Assembly: GCF_003731765.1 (NCBI RefSeq)
Contig: NZ_MOAL01000005.1
Location: 186,001-250,000, forward strand
Direction: 5' to 3'
Origin: Pseudomonas chlororaphis
GTDB taxonomy: Bacteria; Pseudomonadota; Gammaproteobacteria; Pseudomonadales; Pseudomonadaceae
Length of the DNA: 64,000 bases
Shown here: positions 34,861 to 42,802 of the stretch, piece by piece
Layout: every line of letters starts with the position of its first letter
How positions within the stretch are numbered: position 1 is the first letter of the stretch
Position numbers and translations under genes: made by a program
Notes under the pieces: model-generated
Database searches by the model: none
What the model was told of the DNA's origin: nothing
The model's input: only the letters and a program-made list of their open reading frames with translations

Positions 34861-35305
34861 ACAGGTATTGGCTGAGCAACGCATCGGTCAGAACACGGAA
34901 GTCACTTTGCACTTCGCATTGCGCCTGGAGAACGGCGACACGGTCGACAGCACGTTCGACAAAGCCCCGGCGACCTTCAAGGTCGGCGACGGCAATCTGC
35001 TGCCCGGTTTCGAGGCCGCGCTCTTTGGCTTCAAGGCCGGTGACAAGCGCAACCTGACCATCGAGCCGGAAAACGCCTTTGGCCAGCCCAACCCGCAGAA
35101 CGTGCAGATCATCCCGCGTTCCCAGTTCCAGGACATGGAGCTGTCTGAAGGTTTGCTGGTGATCTTCAACGATGCGGCGAACACTGAATTGCCGGGTGTG
35201 GTCAAAGCCTTCGATGAGACTGAAGTGACCATCGACTTCAACCACCCGCTGGCAGGCAAGACCTTGACCTTCGACGTGGAAATCATCGGCGTCAAAGCGC
35301 TTTAA
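34853..35305 (+). CDS. fkpB: FKBP-type peptidyl-prolyl isomerase FkpB (SlpA-like)
   Basis: 150 aa folding enzyme of the SlyD/SlpA class: a small FKBP domain with an inserted chaperone flap. Blocks are VTLHFALRLENGDTVDSTFD, VGDGNLLPGFEAALFGFKAG, PENAFGQPNPQNVQIIPRSQ and TIDFNHPLAGKTLTFDVEI. There is no histidine-rich tail, so it is SlpA/FkpB rather than SlyD. Overlaps lspA by eight bases; in E. coli too fkpB lies between lspA and ispH. Confidence 0.95.
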   Translation: MTEQVLAEQRIGQNTEVTLHFALRLENGDTVDSTFDKAPATFKVGDGNLLPGFEAALFGFKAGDKRNLTIEPENAFGQPNPQNVQIIPRSQFQDMELSEGLLVIFNDAANTELPGVVKAFDETEVTIDFNHPLAGKTLTFDVEIIGVKAL

Positions 35306-35334
35306 CAGCATCGCCGGGATACCGTCTTCTATTC

Positions 35335-35361
35335 TGTAGGAGCTGGCTTACCGGCGATCCG
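35335..35361. repeat. REP element
   Basis: CTGTAGGAGCTGGCTTACCG followed by GCGATCC: a diverged copy of the 8220 element in the same orientation, between fkpB and ispH. Confidence 0.7.
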
Positions 35362-35408
35362 CTGTCTACAACGATCTAACTTCTTGCGCGCAAGACACGA
35401 GGCACAGC

Positions 35409-36356
35409 ATGCAAATCAAACTCGCCAACCCCCGTGGCTTCTGCGCCGGTGTGGACCGGGCGATCGAAATCGTCAATCGTGCCCTGGAGGTCTTCGGGCC
35501 ACCGATCTATGTGCGGCATGAAGTGGTGCACAACAAATTTGTCGTCGAAGACCTGCGCAGCCGTGGCGCGATCTTTGTCGAAGAGCTGGATCAGGTGCCG
35601 GACGACGTCATTGTGATTTTCAGTGCCCACGGGGTTTCCCAGGCCGTGCGCAGCGAGGCCGCCGGTCGTGGCCTGAAAGTCTTCGATGCCACCTGTCCGC
35701 TGGTGACCAAGGTGCATATCGAAGTGGCGCGCTACAGCCGCGACGGTCGTGAATGCATCCTCATCGGCCATGCGGGGCACCCGGAAGTCGAAGGCACCAT
35801 GGGCCAGTACGACGCCAGCAATGGCGGCGCCATCTACCTGGTGGAAGACGAGAAGGATGTAGCCGAACTGCAGGTACACAACCCTGACAAGCTCGCCTTC
35901 GTAACCCAGACTACCTTGTCCATGGATGACACCAGCCGCGTAATCGATGCCTTGCGCACGCGTTTCCCCGCGATTGGCGGGCCGCGCAAGGACGACATTT
36001 GCTACGCGACGCAAAATCGCCAGGACGCGGTCAAGCAACTGGCTGATGAATGCGACGTGGTGCTGGTGGTGGGCAGCCCCAACAGTTCCAACTCCAATCG
36101 CCTGCGTGAGCTGGCCGAGCGCATGGCCACACCGGCCTACCTGATCGACGGTGCTGAAGACATGCAGCGCAGCTGGTTCGACGGTGTCGAGCGTATCGGC
36201 ATCACTGCTGGCGCCTCGGCTCCGGAAGTCCTGGTGCGTGGGGTGATCCAGCAGTTGCAGGCCTGGGGTGCCACTGGCGCCGACGAACTGGCCGGTCGTG
36301 AAGAAAACATCACCTTCTCCATGCCCAAAGAGCTGCGCGTGCGCTCCCTGCTCTGA
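35409..36356 (+). CDS. ispH: 4-hydroxy-3-methylbut-2-enyl diphosphate reductase IspH
   Basis: Last enzyme of the MEP isoprenoid pathway; a 4Fe-4S enzyme that yields IPP and DMAPP. 315 aa. The three cluster cysteines are visible in RGFCAGVDRAIEIV, DATCPLVTKVH and DDICYATQNRQ. Also present are RHEVVHNKFVVEDL, GHAGHPEVEGTMGQY and VVGSPNSSNSNRL. Together with ispB it serves isoprenoid synthesis. The stop codon directly abuts that of the convergent pseudopilin gene. Confidence 0.98.
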   Translation: MQIKLANPRGFCAGVDRAIEIVNRALEVFGPPIYVRHEVVHNKFVVEDLRSRGAIFVEELDQVPDDVIVIFSAHGVSQAVRSEAAGRGLKVFDATCPLVTKVHIEVARYSRDGRECILIGHAGHPEVEGTMGQYDASNGGAIYLVEDEKDVAELQVHNPDKLAFVTQTTLSMDDTSRVIDALRTRFPAIGGPRKDDICYATQNRQDAVKQLADECDVVLVVGSPNSSNSNRLRELAERMATPAYLIDGAEDMQRSWFDGVERIGITAGASAPEVLVRGVIQQLQAWGATGADELAGREENITFSMPKELRVRSLL

Positions 36357-36881
36357 TCAAGCTGGTCGTGCGCACAGGGCCTGCTCGGCGACGTTGCCGC
36401 GCAGGCTCACTCGGCCACTGCGTGACAGCACCACTTGGTGCTGGCTGGTCTCGCCATCCCTGGCGCAGATATGCAGGGTTCCGGCTTGAAAGGCGCCGCT
36501 GGGCAGCAGCGGATGGCCCAGGGCGCTGAAACGCACAAAGTCCTGTACCGGGCGATTGCCCACAATCACCACCGCCTCACCGCCCTGGCGCTCGATCAGC
36601 ACCGGGTTGTCGTGGTCGTCCGCGCCTTTGCCGCTGAGGTCCAGAATGATCCGCCAGCCGCGGCTCCAATCCTGCTCCAAGGCATGAATGACGGTGGTGC
36701 GGTTGTGCAGGATGGCTGCGGTGCGGGCATTGCGCAGGCCACTGGCGAGTCGCTGAGCCGCTTCCTGGCTGCGGTTGGCCAGGATCGACTGGCTGAATGA
36801 GCCGGTGAAAAACTGTAACAGCACGCCCAGTAACGTCAGGGTGGTGAGTATCTCCAGCAGACTGAATCCCTTCTGTTTCAT
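36357..36881 (-). CDS. GspH/FimT-family minor pseudopilin
   Basis: 174 aa minor type IV pilin. The short leader MKQKG is followed by FSLLEILTTLTLLGVLLQF, with Glu at +5 of the mature protein, a normal PilD cleavage site. A C-terminal beta-domain holds SRGWRIILDLSGKGADDHDN and VVLSRSGRVSLRGNV. The Cys pair (HICARD and QALCARPA) may form a disulfide. It corresponds to FimT or FimU of P. aeruginosa but is on the opposite strand from the other minor pilin genes here; only one such gene is present where P. aeruginosa has two. I cannot tell which of the two it represents. Confidence 0.85.
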   Translation of the reverse strand: MKQKGFSLLEILTTLTLLGVLLQFFTGSFSQSILANRSQEAAQRLASGLRNARTAAILHNRTTVIHALEQDWSRGWRIILDLSGKGADDHDNPVLIERQGGEAVVIVGNRPVQDFVRFSALGHPLLPSGAFQAGTLHICARDGETSQHQVVLSRSGRVSLRGNVAEQALCARPA

Positions 36882-37353
36882 GTCGCGTTCCTCCTTGAAG
36901 GCGAGTGGGCCGGCGCTCCATGCACGGCCCTTGGTTGAAACCCGAACAGTTGGCCGGCGAGGGTTCGAAGGCCAAGCCCGTTATAGCCGAACTCCGTCGC
37001 CGGGCGGGTCATGGACTTGCATACAAGGCATTTCACCCGGTCGCCATGGCTTAAGGGGTGGGTGCTCTGGATGTCGCCGCCGGGCCGGGCGACCCCCTGG
37101 TTTTCGCGTGGCCGCGCCGGTTGCAATGTCAGTTAGCGGTGTTCTGAGGTGTCGCTAATGGCACTGTGCCGAATGTATTGCGGGTTGTTCCACCTGCCCA
37201 CCGCCTACTGTTCTTGCCGCTACCCTGATGGCTTCAAGGCGATGCATTTCAAGGGCATCGGCAGGCCGGCAGCGGTTCGTTTCGCGGATGCAGGGGCGTG
37301 GTGTCGGGCCGTCAAGGTCTGCCTCAAACAACGGACGGTTTTGGGGGCAGTGT
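36882..37353. other. 472-base divergent intergenic region between the GspH/FimT and pilV genes
   Basis: No gene can be supported here. Open frames exist on both strands (for example minus 36878-37126 and plus 37149 onwards), but none has a ribosome-binding site plus recognisable protein. The region should hold both divergent promoters. TGGCACTGTGCCG at about 37159-37171 looks like a sigma54 -24 element, but no GC occurs at the required -12 spacing. Confidence 0.5.
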
Positions 37354-37773
37354 ATGGGCGGTCGGCGTGTGCAGGGCGGCATGACCCTGATCGAGGTGTT
37401 GGTGGCGTTGCTGATCCTGGGGCTCGGCCTATTGGGCGCTGCCGGGATGCAGCTCAAGGCACTGAAGTACACCGATAGCGCCTTGATGAGCAGCCAGGCG
37501 AGTTTTATCGCCTACGGCATGCTGGACAGGATTCGCGCCAATGCCACGGTCGACTCTAACGTGAGCCCGCTCCGGGACCGGGATCTGAGTGACTTTACCC
37601 GCAGTGTCGAGCACTTCGGCGGGCCCACGGCCAAGGGGGGCATCAGTGTCGGGGGAGGGCAGGTCGCCGTGAGCATTACCTGGGATGACTCGCGGGCGGG
37701 TGGGCAAGGGGACAGCGCGCGGAATCTGCGGATCGGCAGTCGGGTGGTGGTTGACCGGGGAGGGTCGCAATGA
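37354..37773 (+). CDS. pilV: Type IV minor pilin PilV
   Basis: 139 aa. The leader MGGRRVQGG ends in glycine and is followed by MTLIEVLVALLILGLGLLGA, a classic class III signal with Glu at +5. Then a PilV-like MQLKALKYTDSALMSSQASF helix and a beta-rich C-terminal part. Start at 37354 gives a nine-residue leader; the track upstream is not conserved. Its stop overlaps the pilW start by four bases (ATGA), the first of a tight chain pilV-pilW-pilX-(121 aa)-pilE. Part of the tip complex that primes pilus assembly. Confidence 0.9.
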   Translation: MGGRRVQGGMTLIEVLVALLILGLGLLGAAGMQLKALKYTDSALMSSQASFIAYGMLDRIRANATVDSNVSPLRDRDLSDFTRSVEHFGGPTAKGGISVGGGQVAVSITWDDSRAGGQGDSARNLRIGSRVVVDRGGSQ

Positions 37774-38474
37774 ACCGGCGCGCCTTGGGCTTTGGTTTGA
37801 TTGAAGCCTTGTTGGCCTTGGCGCTGGGCCTGGTGCTGGTACTGGCGGTGACCCAGGTGTTTATCGCGGCCAAGCGCACTTACCTCAGTCAGAATGCTGC
37901 GGCCAACCTGCAGGAGGATGGGCGTTTTATCTTGAGCAAGATGCTCCAGGAGATCCGTATGGTCGGCCTGTTCGGCTGCCTGAGGTCGATCACCGATGCC
38001 AGCCTGGATGGTACGTTCAGTGCCCAGCGAGCGGCTCCTATTCGTTGGGACGGCGCGAATCAGCGGCTGAGCCTGATCAGCGCCGACACTGGCAGCGATG
38101 GCGGCACGCCGACCTGGACCCTGATTACCGATTGCCGCAGCAGTGCAATCGCCTACTCCGGTGCCCACAGTGCCCCCGCGGGGTACCAGGCCTTGGCCCT
38201 GCGTCGGTGGTCATACCGTCTCAGGAATCAGCAACTGTGGATGGGCACAGACAGCGGCCAATCGGTGTTGGCAGACAATGTGGAAGCCTTCGACGTGAGC
38301 TTTGGCCTGGCCGGTTCGGCGAGTGACAGTGCGGTCTCCCATTACAGCTCCCGCCCCGGCGACCCCGCGCGCATTCGCAGCGTACGACTGAGCCTGACCT
38401 TGGCAGACCCGCAGCAACGGGTGCGCAGCCAGACCTTCAGCACCGTGGCAGCCCTGCGCAACAGGTTGCCGTGA
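37770..38474 (+). CDS. pilW: Type IV minor pilin PilW
   Basis: 234 aa, about 40 residues shorter than P. aeruginosa PilW. Leader MNRRALG followed by FGLIEALLALALGLVLVLAV, with Glu at +5. NLQEDGRFILSKMLQEIRMV and GLFGCLRS are strong PilW/PilJ blocks. The C-terminal half is globular and contains cysteines in LFGCLRS and TDCRSSA. Overlaps pilV by four bases and pilX by one (TGATG), so translation is coupled. Confidence 0.9.
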   Translation: MNRRALGFGLIEALLALALGLVLVLAVTQVFIAAKRTYLSQNAAANLQEDGRFILSKMLQEIRMVGLFGCLRSITDASLDGTFSAQRAAPIRWDGANQRLSLISADTGSDGGTPTWTLITDCRSSAIAYSGAHSAPAGYQALALRRWSYRLRNQQLWMGTDSGQSVLADNVEAFDVSFGLAGSASDSAVSHYSSRPGDPARIRSVRLSLTLADPQQRVRSQTFSTVAALRNRLP

Positions 38475-38965
38475 TGACGGGTGCGATGCTGGCTGTGTGG
38501 TCTGTGCCTGAAGCTGAGCGGGGGATGGCGCTGGTGTTCAGCTTGGTATTTCTTGTGTTGTTGACCTTGATCGGCCTCTCGTCCCTGCACAGCGCTACCT
38601 TGCAGGAAAAAATGGCCGCGAGCCTGTCTTTGCGCAACCAGTCGTTCCAGGCGGCTGAGGCCGCGCTGCGAGTGGGCGAGGGGGCGGTGCATCGGGGTGC
38701 CGGTACCTGGGCGCTTTGCCGCAGCACAGAAAATTGTGCGGCGCCGGCGGAAGCCCAAGTGGCTGTCTCGGCAGGATTCAATGCCGGTTCCGGGGTGACC
38801 TGGGTAGCCACCGCCAATGGTTTTTATGGGGTGCAGAACCTGGGGCCGGTCCAAAACGTGATCAGGGTGCCCAGTACGGTTGCCGTGACCCTGTACCGGG
38901 TTACGGCGGTTGGCCTCGCCGGGCATTCGCGCTCTGTGCTGGAGAGTATCTATGCCAGGTATTGA
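38474..38965 (+). CDS. pilX: Type IV minor pilin PilX
   Basis: 163 aa. The signal sits after a longer leader: ERG followed by MALVFSLVFLVLLTLIGLSS. There is no Glu at +5, as in GspK-type tip pseudopilins. The PilX block ATLQEKMAASLSLRNQSFQA followed by AEAALRVGE is present. Two cysteines (LCRSTENC) lie in the middle. The ATG at 38474 overlaps the pilW stop; a GTG one codon earlier is possible. Confidence 0.88.
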   Translation: MTGAMLAVWSVPEAERGMALVFSLVFLVLLTLIGLSSLHSATLQEKMAASLSLRNQSFQAAEAALRVGEGAVHRGAGTWALCRSTENCAAPAEAQVAVSAGFNAGSGVTWVATANGFYGVQNLGPVQNVIRVPSTVAVTLYRVTAVGLAGHSRSVLESIYARY

Positions 38966-39317
38966 GGGGCTGCACAGCCGCTATTCAAAGCTGTTGCTCT
39001 TGCTTTGTGGGGTATTGAGCGGTCAGCCGGCACTGGGCCGCTCCCAGCCGGTTCCGGCCTTGCCCGAGGTAGCCGGTACTGTTGTTTTCAGCTCGGCCTG
39101 CCGTGATCAAGGCGAGCCGTGTGCGAACGCCGACCGTGGGAAATTGGTCGAGCTGCCGGCGTTCAGCGGTAAGATGCACGACTTCGCGCCACCGGGTAGC
39201 CATGGCCATCCTCATATCGATGTGAAGGAGCCGCTTTCCCGCGAAAGGGAGCCCGCCGACGGACTGCCCGCCCAGGCTCCGGGCGGCCACCGCATCATGT
39301 GGCGACAAATACAGTAA
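38952..39317 (+). CDS. 121-aa secreted protein in the pilY1/pilY2 position
   Basis: Starts at MPGIEGLHSRYSKLLLLLCG, overlapping pilX by 14 bases, and ends immediately before the pilE region (TAAATG). A Sec signal is likely, with cleavage near ALG-RS. The mature part is proline-, glycine- and histidine-rich, with SSACRDQGEPCANADRGKL (possible disulfide) and PPGSHGHPHIDVKEPL. In P. aeruginosa the 1,100+ aa PilY1 and the small PilY2 lie here. No PilY1 C-terminal beta-propeller is present. Position and size suggest PilY2, but I see no sequence signature that proves it. No frameshift remnant of pilY1 fits in the space. Confidence 0.7.
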   Translation: MPGIEGLHSRYSKLLLLLCGVLSGQPALGRSQPVPALPEVAGTVVFSSACRDQGEPCANADRGKLVELPAFSGKMHDFAPPGSHGHPHIDVKEPLSREREPADGLPAQAPGGHRIMWRQIQ

Positions 39318-39332
39318 ATGAGAGTGTCAGGC

Positions 39333-39734
39333 ATGCGCAGATCCAACCAAGGTTTTACCCTGATCGAAATCATGATCGTGATTGCGATCATCGGGCTGGT
39401 CCTCACCTTGAGCCTTCCCAGCATCACTGAGTACATGAAGAAGCCCAATCGCACAGCGATCGTTGGCCTGTTGTCCGAACAGGCGCAGAGCCTGGAGCGG
39501 TTCTATTCCAAGAACGGGGTGTATCGCAATGCGCCGGGCCTGAGCACCGGTAATGCCGATTACAGCATTACGGCGACCCTGGACGATCAGAGCTATACCC
39601 TGACCGCGGCACCGAAACCCGATGCCGGCATGGCCGGTGATAAATGTGGCAGTTTCATCCTGAACCAGGCCGGCGCCACCTCCCTCGACAACCAGGCCGA
39701 GGGCGTCACAGCCAAGGACTGCTGGGGACGTTGA
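39333..39734 (+). CDS. pilE: Type IV minor pilin PilE
   Basis: 133 aa from MRRSNQG followed by FTLIEIMIVIAIIGLVLTLS, a textbook prepilin N-terminus with Glu at +5. MKKPNRTAIVGLLSEQAQSL and the ending CGSFILNQAG...KDCWGR with a disulfide-forming Cys pair are typical of PilE. The ATG at 39318, which directly follows the previous stop, would give a 12-residue leader; the ATG at 39333 gives the usual 7 and is preferred. Last gene of the minor pilin operon. Confidence 0.9.
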   Translation: MRRSNQGFTLIEIMIVIAIIGLVLTLSLPSITEYMKKPNRTAIVGLLSEQAQSLERFYSKNGVYRNAPGLSTGNADYSITATLDDQSYTLTAAPKPDAGMAGDKCGSFILNQAGATSLDNQAEGVTAKDCWGR

Positions 39735-39790
39735 GCCTTGTCTCTGGGCGTGTTGGGTACCTTCTGGCTTTTCAATGATTGGATCGGACT

Positions 39791-40891
39791 ATGGCTAAGC
39801 AACAGCAAGTGGTGATTGTCGGTGGTGGGGTTATCGGTCTGCTGACGGCCTTCAATCTGGCGTCGGCGGGGCAGCAGGTGGTGCTGCTGGATCGTTCGAA
39901 CCTGGGCCAGGAGTCGTCCTGGGCCGGCGGCGGTATCGTCTCGCCACTGTACCCATGGCGCTATAGTCCGGCGGTCACTGCCCTGGCTCATTGGTCCCAG
40001 GATTTTTATCCACAACTGGCCGAGCGTCTGTTCGCGGCCACCGGGGTTGATCCTGAAGTTCATACCACCGGCCTGTACTGGCTGGATCTGGAAGATGAAG
40101 CCGACGCGTTGGCCTGGGCCGCGCGGGAAAAGCGCCCCCTGAGCGCTGTGGATATCTCCGCGGCCCATGATGCAGTCCCGGTATTGGGGGGTGGTTATGA
40201 GCGGGCGATCTACATGGCCAACGTGGCCAATGTACGTAACCCCCGTTTGCTGAAGTCGCTCAAGGCCGCGCTGCTGGCGCTGCCCGGTGTGACGGTGCAT
40301 GAGCAGTGCGCGGTCAGCGGCTTTATTCGCGAGGGGCAGCGGATTGTCGGTGTGCACACCGACGCCGGTGATGTTCGTGGCGACCAAGTGGTGCTGGCGG
40401 CAGGCGCCTGGAGCGGTGAGCTACTGGGCAGCCTGGGGCTGGAGTTGCCGGTAGAGCCGGTCAAGGGGCAGATGATTCTCTTCAAGTGCGCTTCGGATTT
40501 CTTGTCGAGCATGGTCCTGGCCAAGGGGCGTTATGCGATCCCGCGGCGTGATGGGCACATCTTGGTGGGCAGCACTCTGGAGCACGAAGGGTTCGACAAG
40601 ACGCCGACCACCTCGGCTCTGGAGAGCCTCAAGGCTTCCGCTGTGGAACTGATCCCGGCGCTGGCCGACGCCCAAGTAGTCGGGCACTGGGCGGGCTTGC
40701 GCCCGGGCTCGCCTGAAGGCATTCCCTACATTGGGGAAGTCCCGGGCTTTACAGGGCTGTGGCTCAACTGTGGGCACTACCGCAACGGCTTGGTCCTGGC
40801 GCCGGCGTCCTGCCAATTGTTCACTGACCTGATGCTGGGGCGTGCGCCGATCATTGATCCTGCTCCTTACGCACCTTCCGGGCGGATCTAG
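39791..40891 (+). CDS. thiO: Glycine oxidase ThiO
   Basis: FAD-dependent oxidase that makes dehydroglycine for the thiazole ring of thiamine. 366 aa from MAKQQQVVIVGGGVIGLLTA; the in-frame start four codons earlier lacks a ribosome-binding site. FAD fold GGGVIGLLTAFNLASAG, then SSWAGGGIVSPLYPWRY, the DAO block GSTLEHEGFDKTPT and WAGLRPGSPEGIPYIG with the substrate-binding arginine. In P. aeruginosa the equivalent oxidase gene lies between pilR and fimT, as here. No other thi genes or TPP riboswitch are in the window. Its stop overlaps the pilR stop. Confidence 0.92.
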   Translation: MAKQQQVVIVGGGVIGLLTAFNLASAGQQVVLLDRSNLGQESSWAGGGIVSPLYPWRYSPAVTALAHWSQDFYPQLAERLFAATGVDPEVHTTGLYWLDLEDEADALAWAAREKRPLSAVDISAAHDAVPVLGGGYERAIYMANVANVRNPRLLKSLKAALLALPGVTVHEQCAVSGFIREGQRIVGVHTDAGDVRGDQVVLAAGAWSGELLGSLGLELPVEPVKGQMILFKCASDFLSSMVLAKGRYAIPRRDGHILVGSTLEHEGFDKTPTTSALESLKASAVELIPALADAQVVGHWAGLRPGSPEGIPYIGEVPGFTGLWLNCGHYRNGLVLAPASCQLFTDLMLGRAPIIDPAPYAPSGRI

Positions 40892-42237
40892 CCCAGGCCG
40901 AGTTTTTCCATGCGGTAGCGCATCGAGCGAAATGACAGCCCCAGTCGCTGAGCCGCTGCCGTGCGGTTCCAGCGGCTCTCCTGCAGGGCCTGGACAATCA
41001 GTTGGCGTTCGACTTCCAGCAGGTGGCTGGGCAGATCAATGCTCTCCGCCTGGACTGAAGCGCCTGACCCCGACAGTGGGTGATGTTCCTGGGCCAGGTG
41101 CAGGTCAGTGAGGCCGATACTGGGGGCGTCGCACAGGGTGTGGGCGCGCTCGAGAATGTTCTCAAGCTCTCGCACATTGCCAGGGAACGGGTAATCCAGC
41201 AGGGCTTGCAAGGCCTGCGGGGTCAGCGGCATCGGTGGCTGGCCAGCGGTTTTCGCCAGGCGTTGGAGGATGCCACTCGCCAACAGTGAAATGTCTTGCT
41301 GCCGTTCGCGCAGGGGTGGAACCCGCAGCTCAATCACGTTCAATCGGTAGTAGAGGTCCTGGCGAAAACGCCCAGCCGCAACCTCGCGCTCTAGGGGTTT
41401 GTGAGTGGCGCACAGCACGCGCACGTCGAGGCGAGTTTCCTGCGGGTTGCCGATGCTGCGCACGGCCTTTTCCTGCAGCACCCGCAGCAGCTTTACCTGC
41501 ATGGCCAGGGGCAGATCGGCGATCTCGTCGAGGAACAAGGTGCCCCCTTGAGCGGCTTGGAACAGCCCCGGCCGGTCATCGATGGCCCCGCTGAAGCTGC
41601 CTTTGCGATGGCCGAAAAACTCGCTTTCCATCAGTTCTGAAGGAATTGCCCCACAGTTGACCGCGACAAAGGGCCCCCGGGCCCGTGGCCCGCGTTCATG
41701 GATCAGCCGTGCTACCCGTTCCTTGCCGCTACCGGACTCACCACTGATATAGATTGCCGCCAGGCTGCGGGCGAGTTTGTCGATGTGTCGACGCAACCCG
41801 AGCATGGGCGGCGACTCCCCCAATAGCGGGTTGCCCGTAGCGGGTAACGAAGGCACGGCCAGGGCATGGTTCACCAGTTCACGCAGGCGCCCGGGCGCAA
41901 CCGGTTTGCCCAGCACCTCGAAGGCGCCCGCTTCAAGGGCCCGGGTTGTGCTGTCGTGCTGGTCGCTCGTGCTGATCAGGGCCAGGGGCGTTTGGGGTTG
42001 GCATTGCTGAAGGTGGGGCAGCAAGGTCAACGCGCTGCCATCGGGCAGCTGCGGGTCGGCCAGGCACAAATCAAAGCGTTCCCTGGCCAGCCAGCCACGG
42101 GCTTCGTGAAGGCTGCGGGCGCCTTGGCTGTGGAGCTTCATCCTGCCCAGGCTGATTTCCAGGCTGGCGCGGGCGTGTGGATCGTCATCGACCACCAGGA
42201 CTTTTGGTGCTGAGCCCGTGTACATGCCTGTGTTCAT
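40888..42237 (-). CDS. pilR: Sigma54-dependent response regulator PilR
   Basis: 449 aa NtrC-family activator of pilA. Receiver domain (about 12-125): acidic pocket VVDDDP, phosphoacceptor aspartate in DLCLADPQLPDG, and lysine in EVLGKPVAP, all intact. AAA+ domain (about 140-370): Walker A GESGSGKER, Walker B GGTLFLDEIADLP, arginine fingers in FRQDLYYRLNVI. The sigma54-contacting loop reads GSFSGA instead of GAFTGA. C-terminal Fis-type helix-turn-helix (about 408-449), WNRTAAAQRLGLSFRSMRYR. The PilS kinase, next to pilR in P. aeruginosa, is missing: upstream is 205 bases of non-coding DNA and then a PP0621-type gene. Confidence 0.88.
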   Translation of the reverse strand: MNTGMYTGSAPKVLVVDDDPHARASLEISLGRMKLHSQGARSLHEARGWLARERFDLCLADPQLPDGSALTLLPHLQQCQPQTPLALISTSDQHDSTTRALEAGAFEVLGKPVAPGRLRELVNHALAVPSLPATGNPLLGESPPMLGLRRHIDKLARSLAAIYISGESGSGKERVARLIHERGPRARGPFVAVNCGAIPSELMESEFFGHRKGSFSGAIDDRPGLFQAAQGGTLFLDEIADLPLAMQVKLLRVLQEKAVRSIGNPQETRLDVRVLCATHKPLEREVAAGRFRQDLYYRLNVIELRVPPLRERQQDISLLASGILQRLAKTAGQPPMPLTPQALQALLDYPFPGNVRELENILERAHTLCDAPSIGLTDLHLAQEHHPLSGSGASVQAESIDLPSHLLEVERQLIVQALQESRWNRTAAAQRLGLSFRSMRYRMEKLGLG

Positions 42238-42442
42238 CCGTGAGCCAAGCTGCTGGGGGGAAGTGCTCGCCCTCCTGGCGAGACTTAAAGTTTAGGTGCG
42301 CACAGCGCTGCTGCCTTGGGTTTGACACTCAAGGGCGGGAGTTTTGTGTGGCCAATTGTTCTGTGCGCCTGGTCGTTTGGCGAGGGAGCGCTGAGGGCGG
42401 GATAGAGGATATGGATGCCGGCCAGTGAATAGCCGGCAGCAC

Positions 42443-42676
42443 TCAGCGTGGTGGTGAGCCGGGGCCTTGTTCCAGGTGGGCTTGGCTGCAATACCACTGT
42501 TGTTGCAAGCCCAGGGCGCGATCGCGGGGCAGGTGCACGCCACAGTGGGCGCAGCGGACCATCGGCGTGGCATGGGGCTCGTTGGGTGGGTTGACGCTGG
42601 CGCTCGGGCGTTTGAACTTGCGCCAGAGCCACACCGCCGCAGCGATCAGAATGATCCAGAACAGTAGACGAACCAT
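42443..42676 (-). CDS. PP0621 family small membrane protein
   Basis: 77 aa. The N-terminal helix MVRLLFWIILIAAAVWLWRK is a single membrane anchor. The C-terminal part has a zinc-ribbon-like pair of cysteine motifs, CAHCGVHLPRD and WYCSQAHL, that is, C-x2-C plus a C/H pair. The family is confined mostly to Pseudomonas and relatives. Its gene stands between bamD and pilR, where P. aeruginosa has pilS. Function unknown. Confidence 0.85.
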   Translation of the reverse strand: MVRLLFWIILIAAAVWLWRKFKRPSASVNPPNEPHATPMVRCAHCGVHLPRDRALGLQQQWYCSQAHLEQGPGSPPR

Positions 42677-42756
42677 GACAACCCGCTTTATGAGAAAGGA
42701 TGGCGCAGTTTAGCCAAGGTCCTGACGCGCGCACAGGACAATAAAAACGCGGGCAT

Positions 42757-42787
42757 AAAAAAGGGAGACGCTAACGTCTCCCTTTTT
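42757..42787. terminator. Bidirectional terminator after bamD
   Basis: AAAAAAGGGAGACG and CGTCTCCCTTTTT form a 12+ bp stem around CTAA. It serves bamD on the minus strand, 15 bases after its stop. Confidence 0.93.
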
Positions 42788-42802
42788 GCCAACGCTTGGG
42801 TG

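Noticed and set aside
36878..37126. Minus-strand open frame of 82 aa with a CLVCKSMTRP segment between the FimT-like gene and pilV
   Set aside because: Lacks a clear ribosome-binding site, is Pro/Arg-rich as expected for a chance frame in GC-rich DNA, and overlaps the FimT-like gene start. I could not match it to a family.
37159..37180. Sigma54-like TGGCACTGTGCC before pilV
   Set aside because: The -24 part is good, but no GC occurs 10 bases after GG, so the -12 element is missing.
37149..37478. Plus-strand frame starting MALCRMYCGLFHLPTAYCSC
   Set aside because: Runs into pilV in another frame and has the composition of a shadow frame; no ribosome-binding site of quality.
39735..40891. TPP riboswitch before thiO
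   Set aside because: The 56 bases between pilE and thiO are too short and lack the conserved THI-box sequences.
42285..42734. Possible pilS remnant between pilR and the PP0621-type gene
   Set aside because: Frames here give no histidine-kinase H-box, N-box or G-box; the larger one is the antisense/shadow of the PP0621-type gene.
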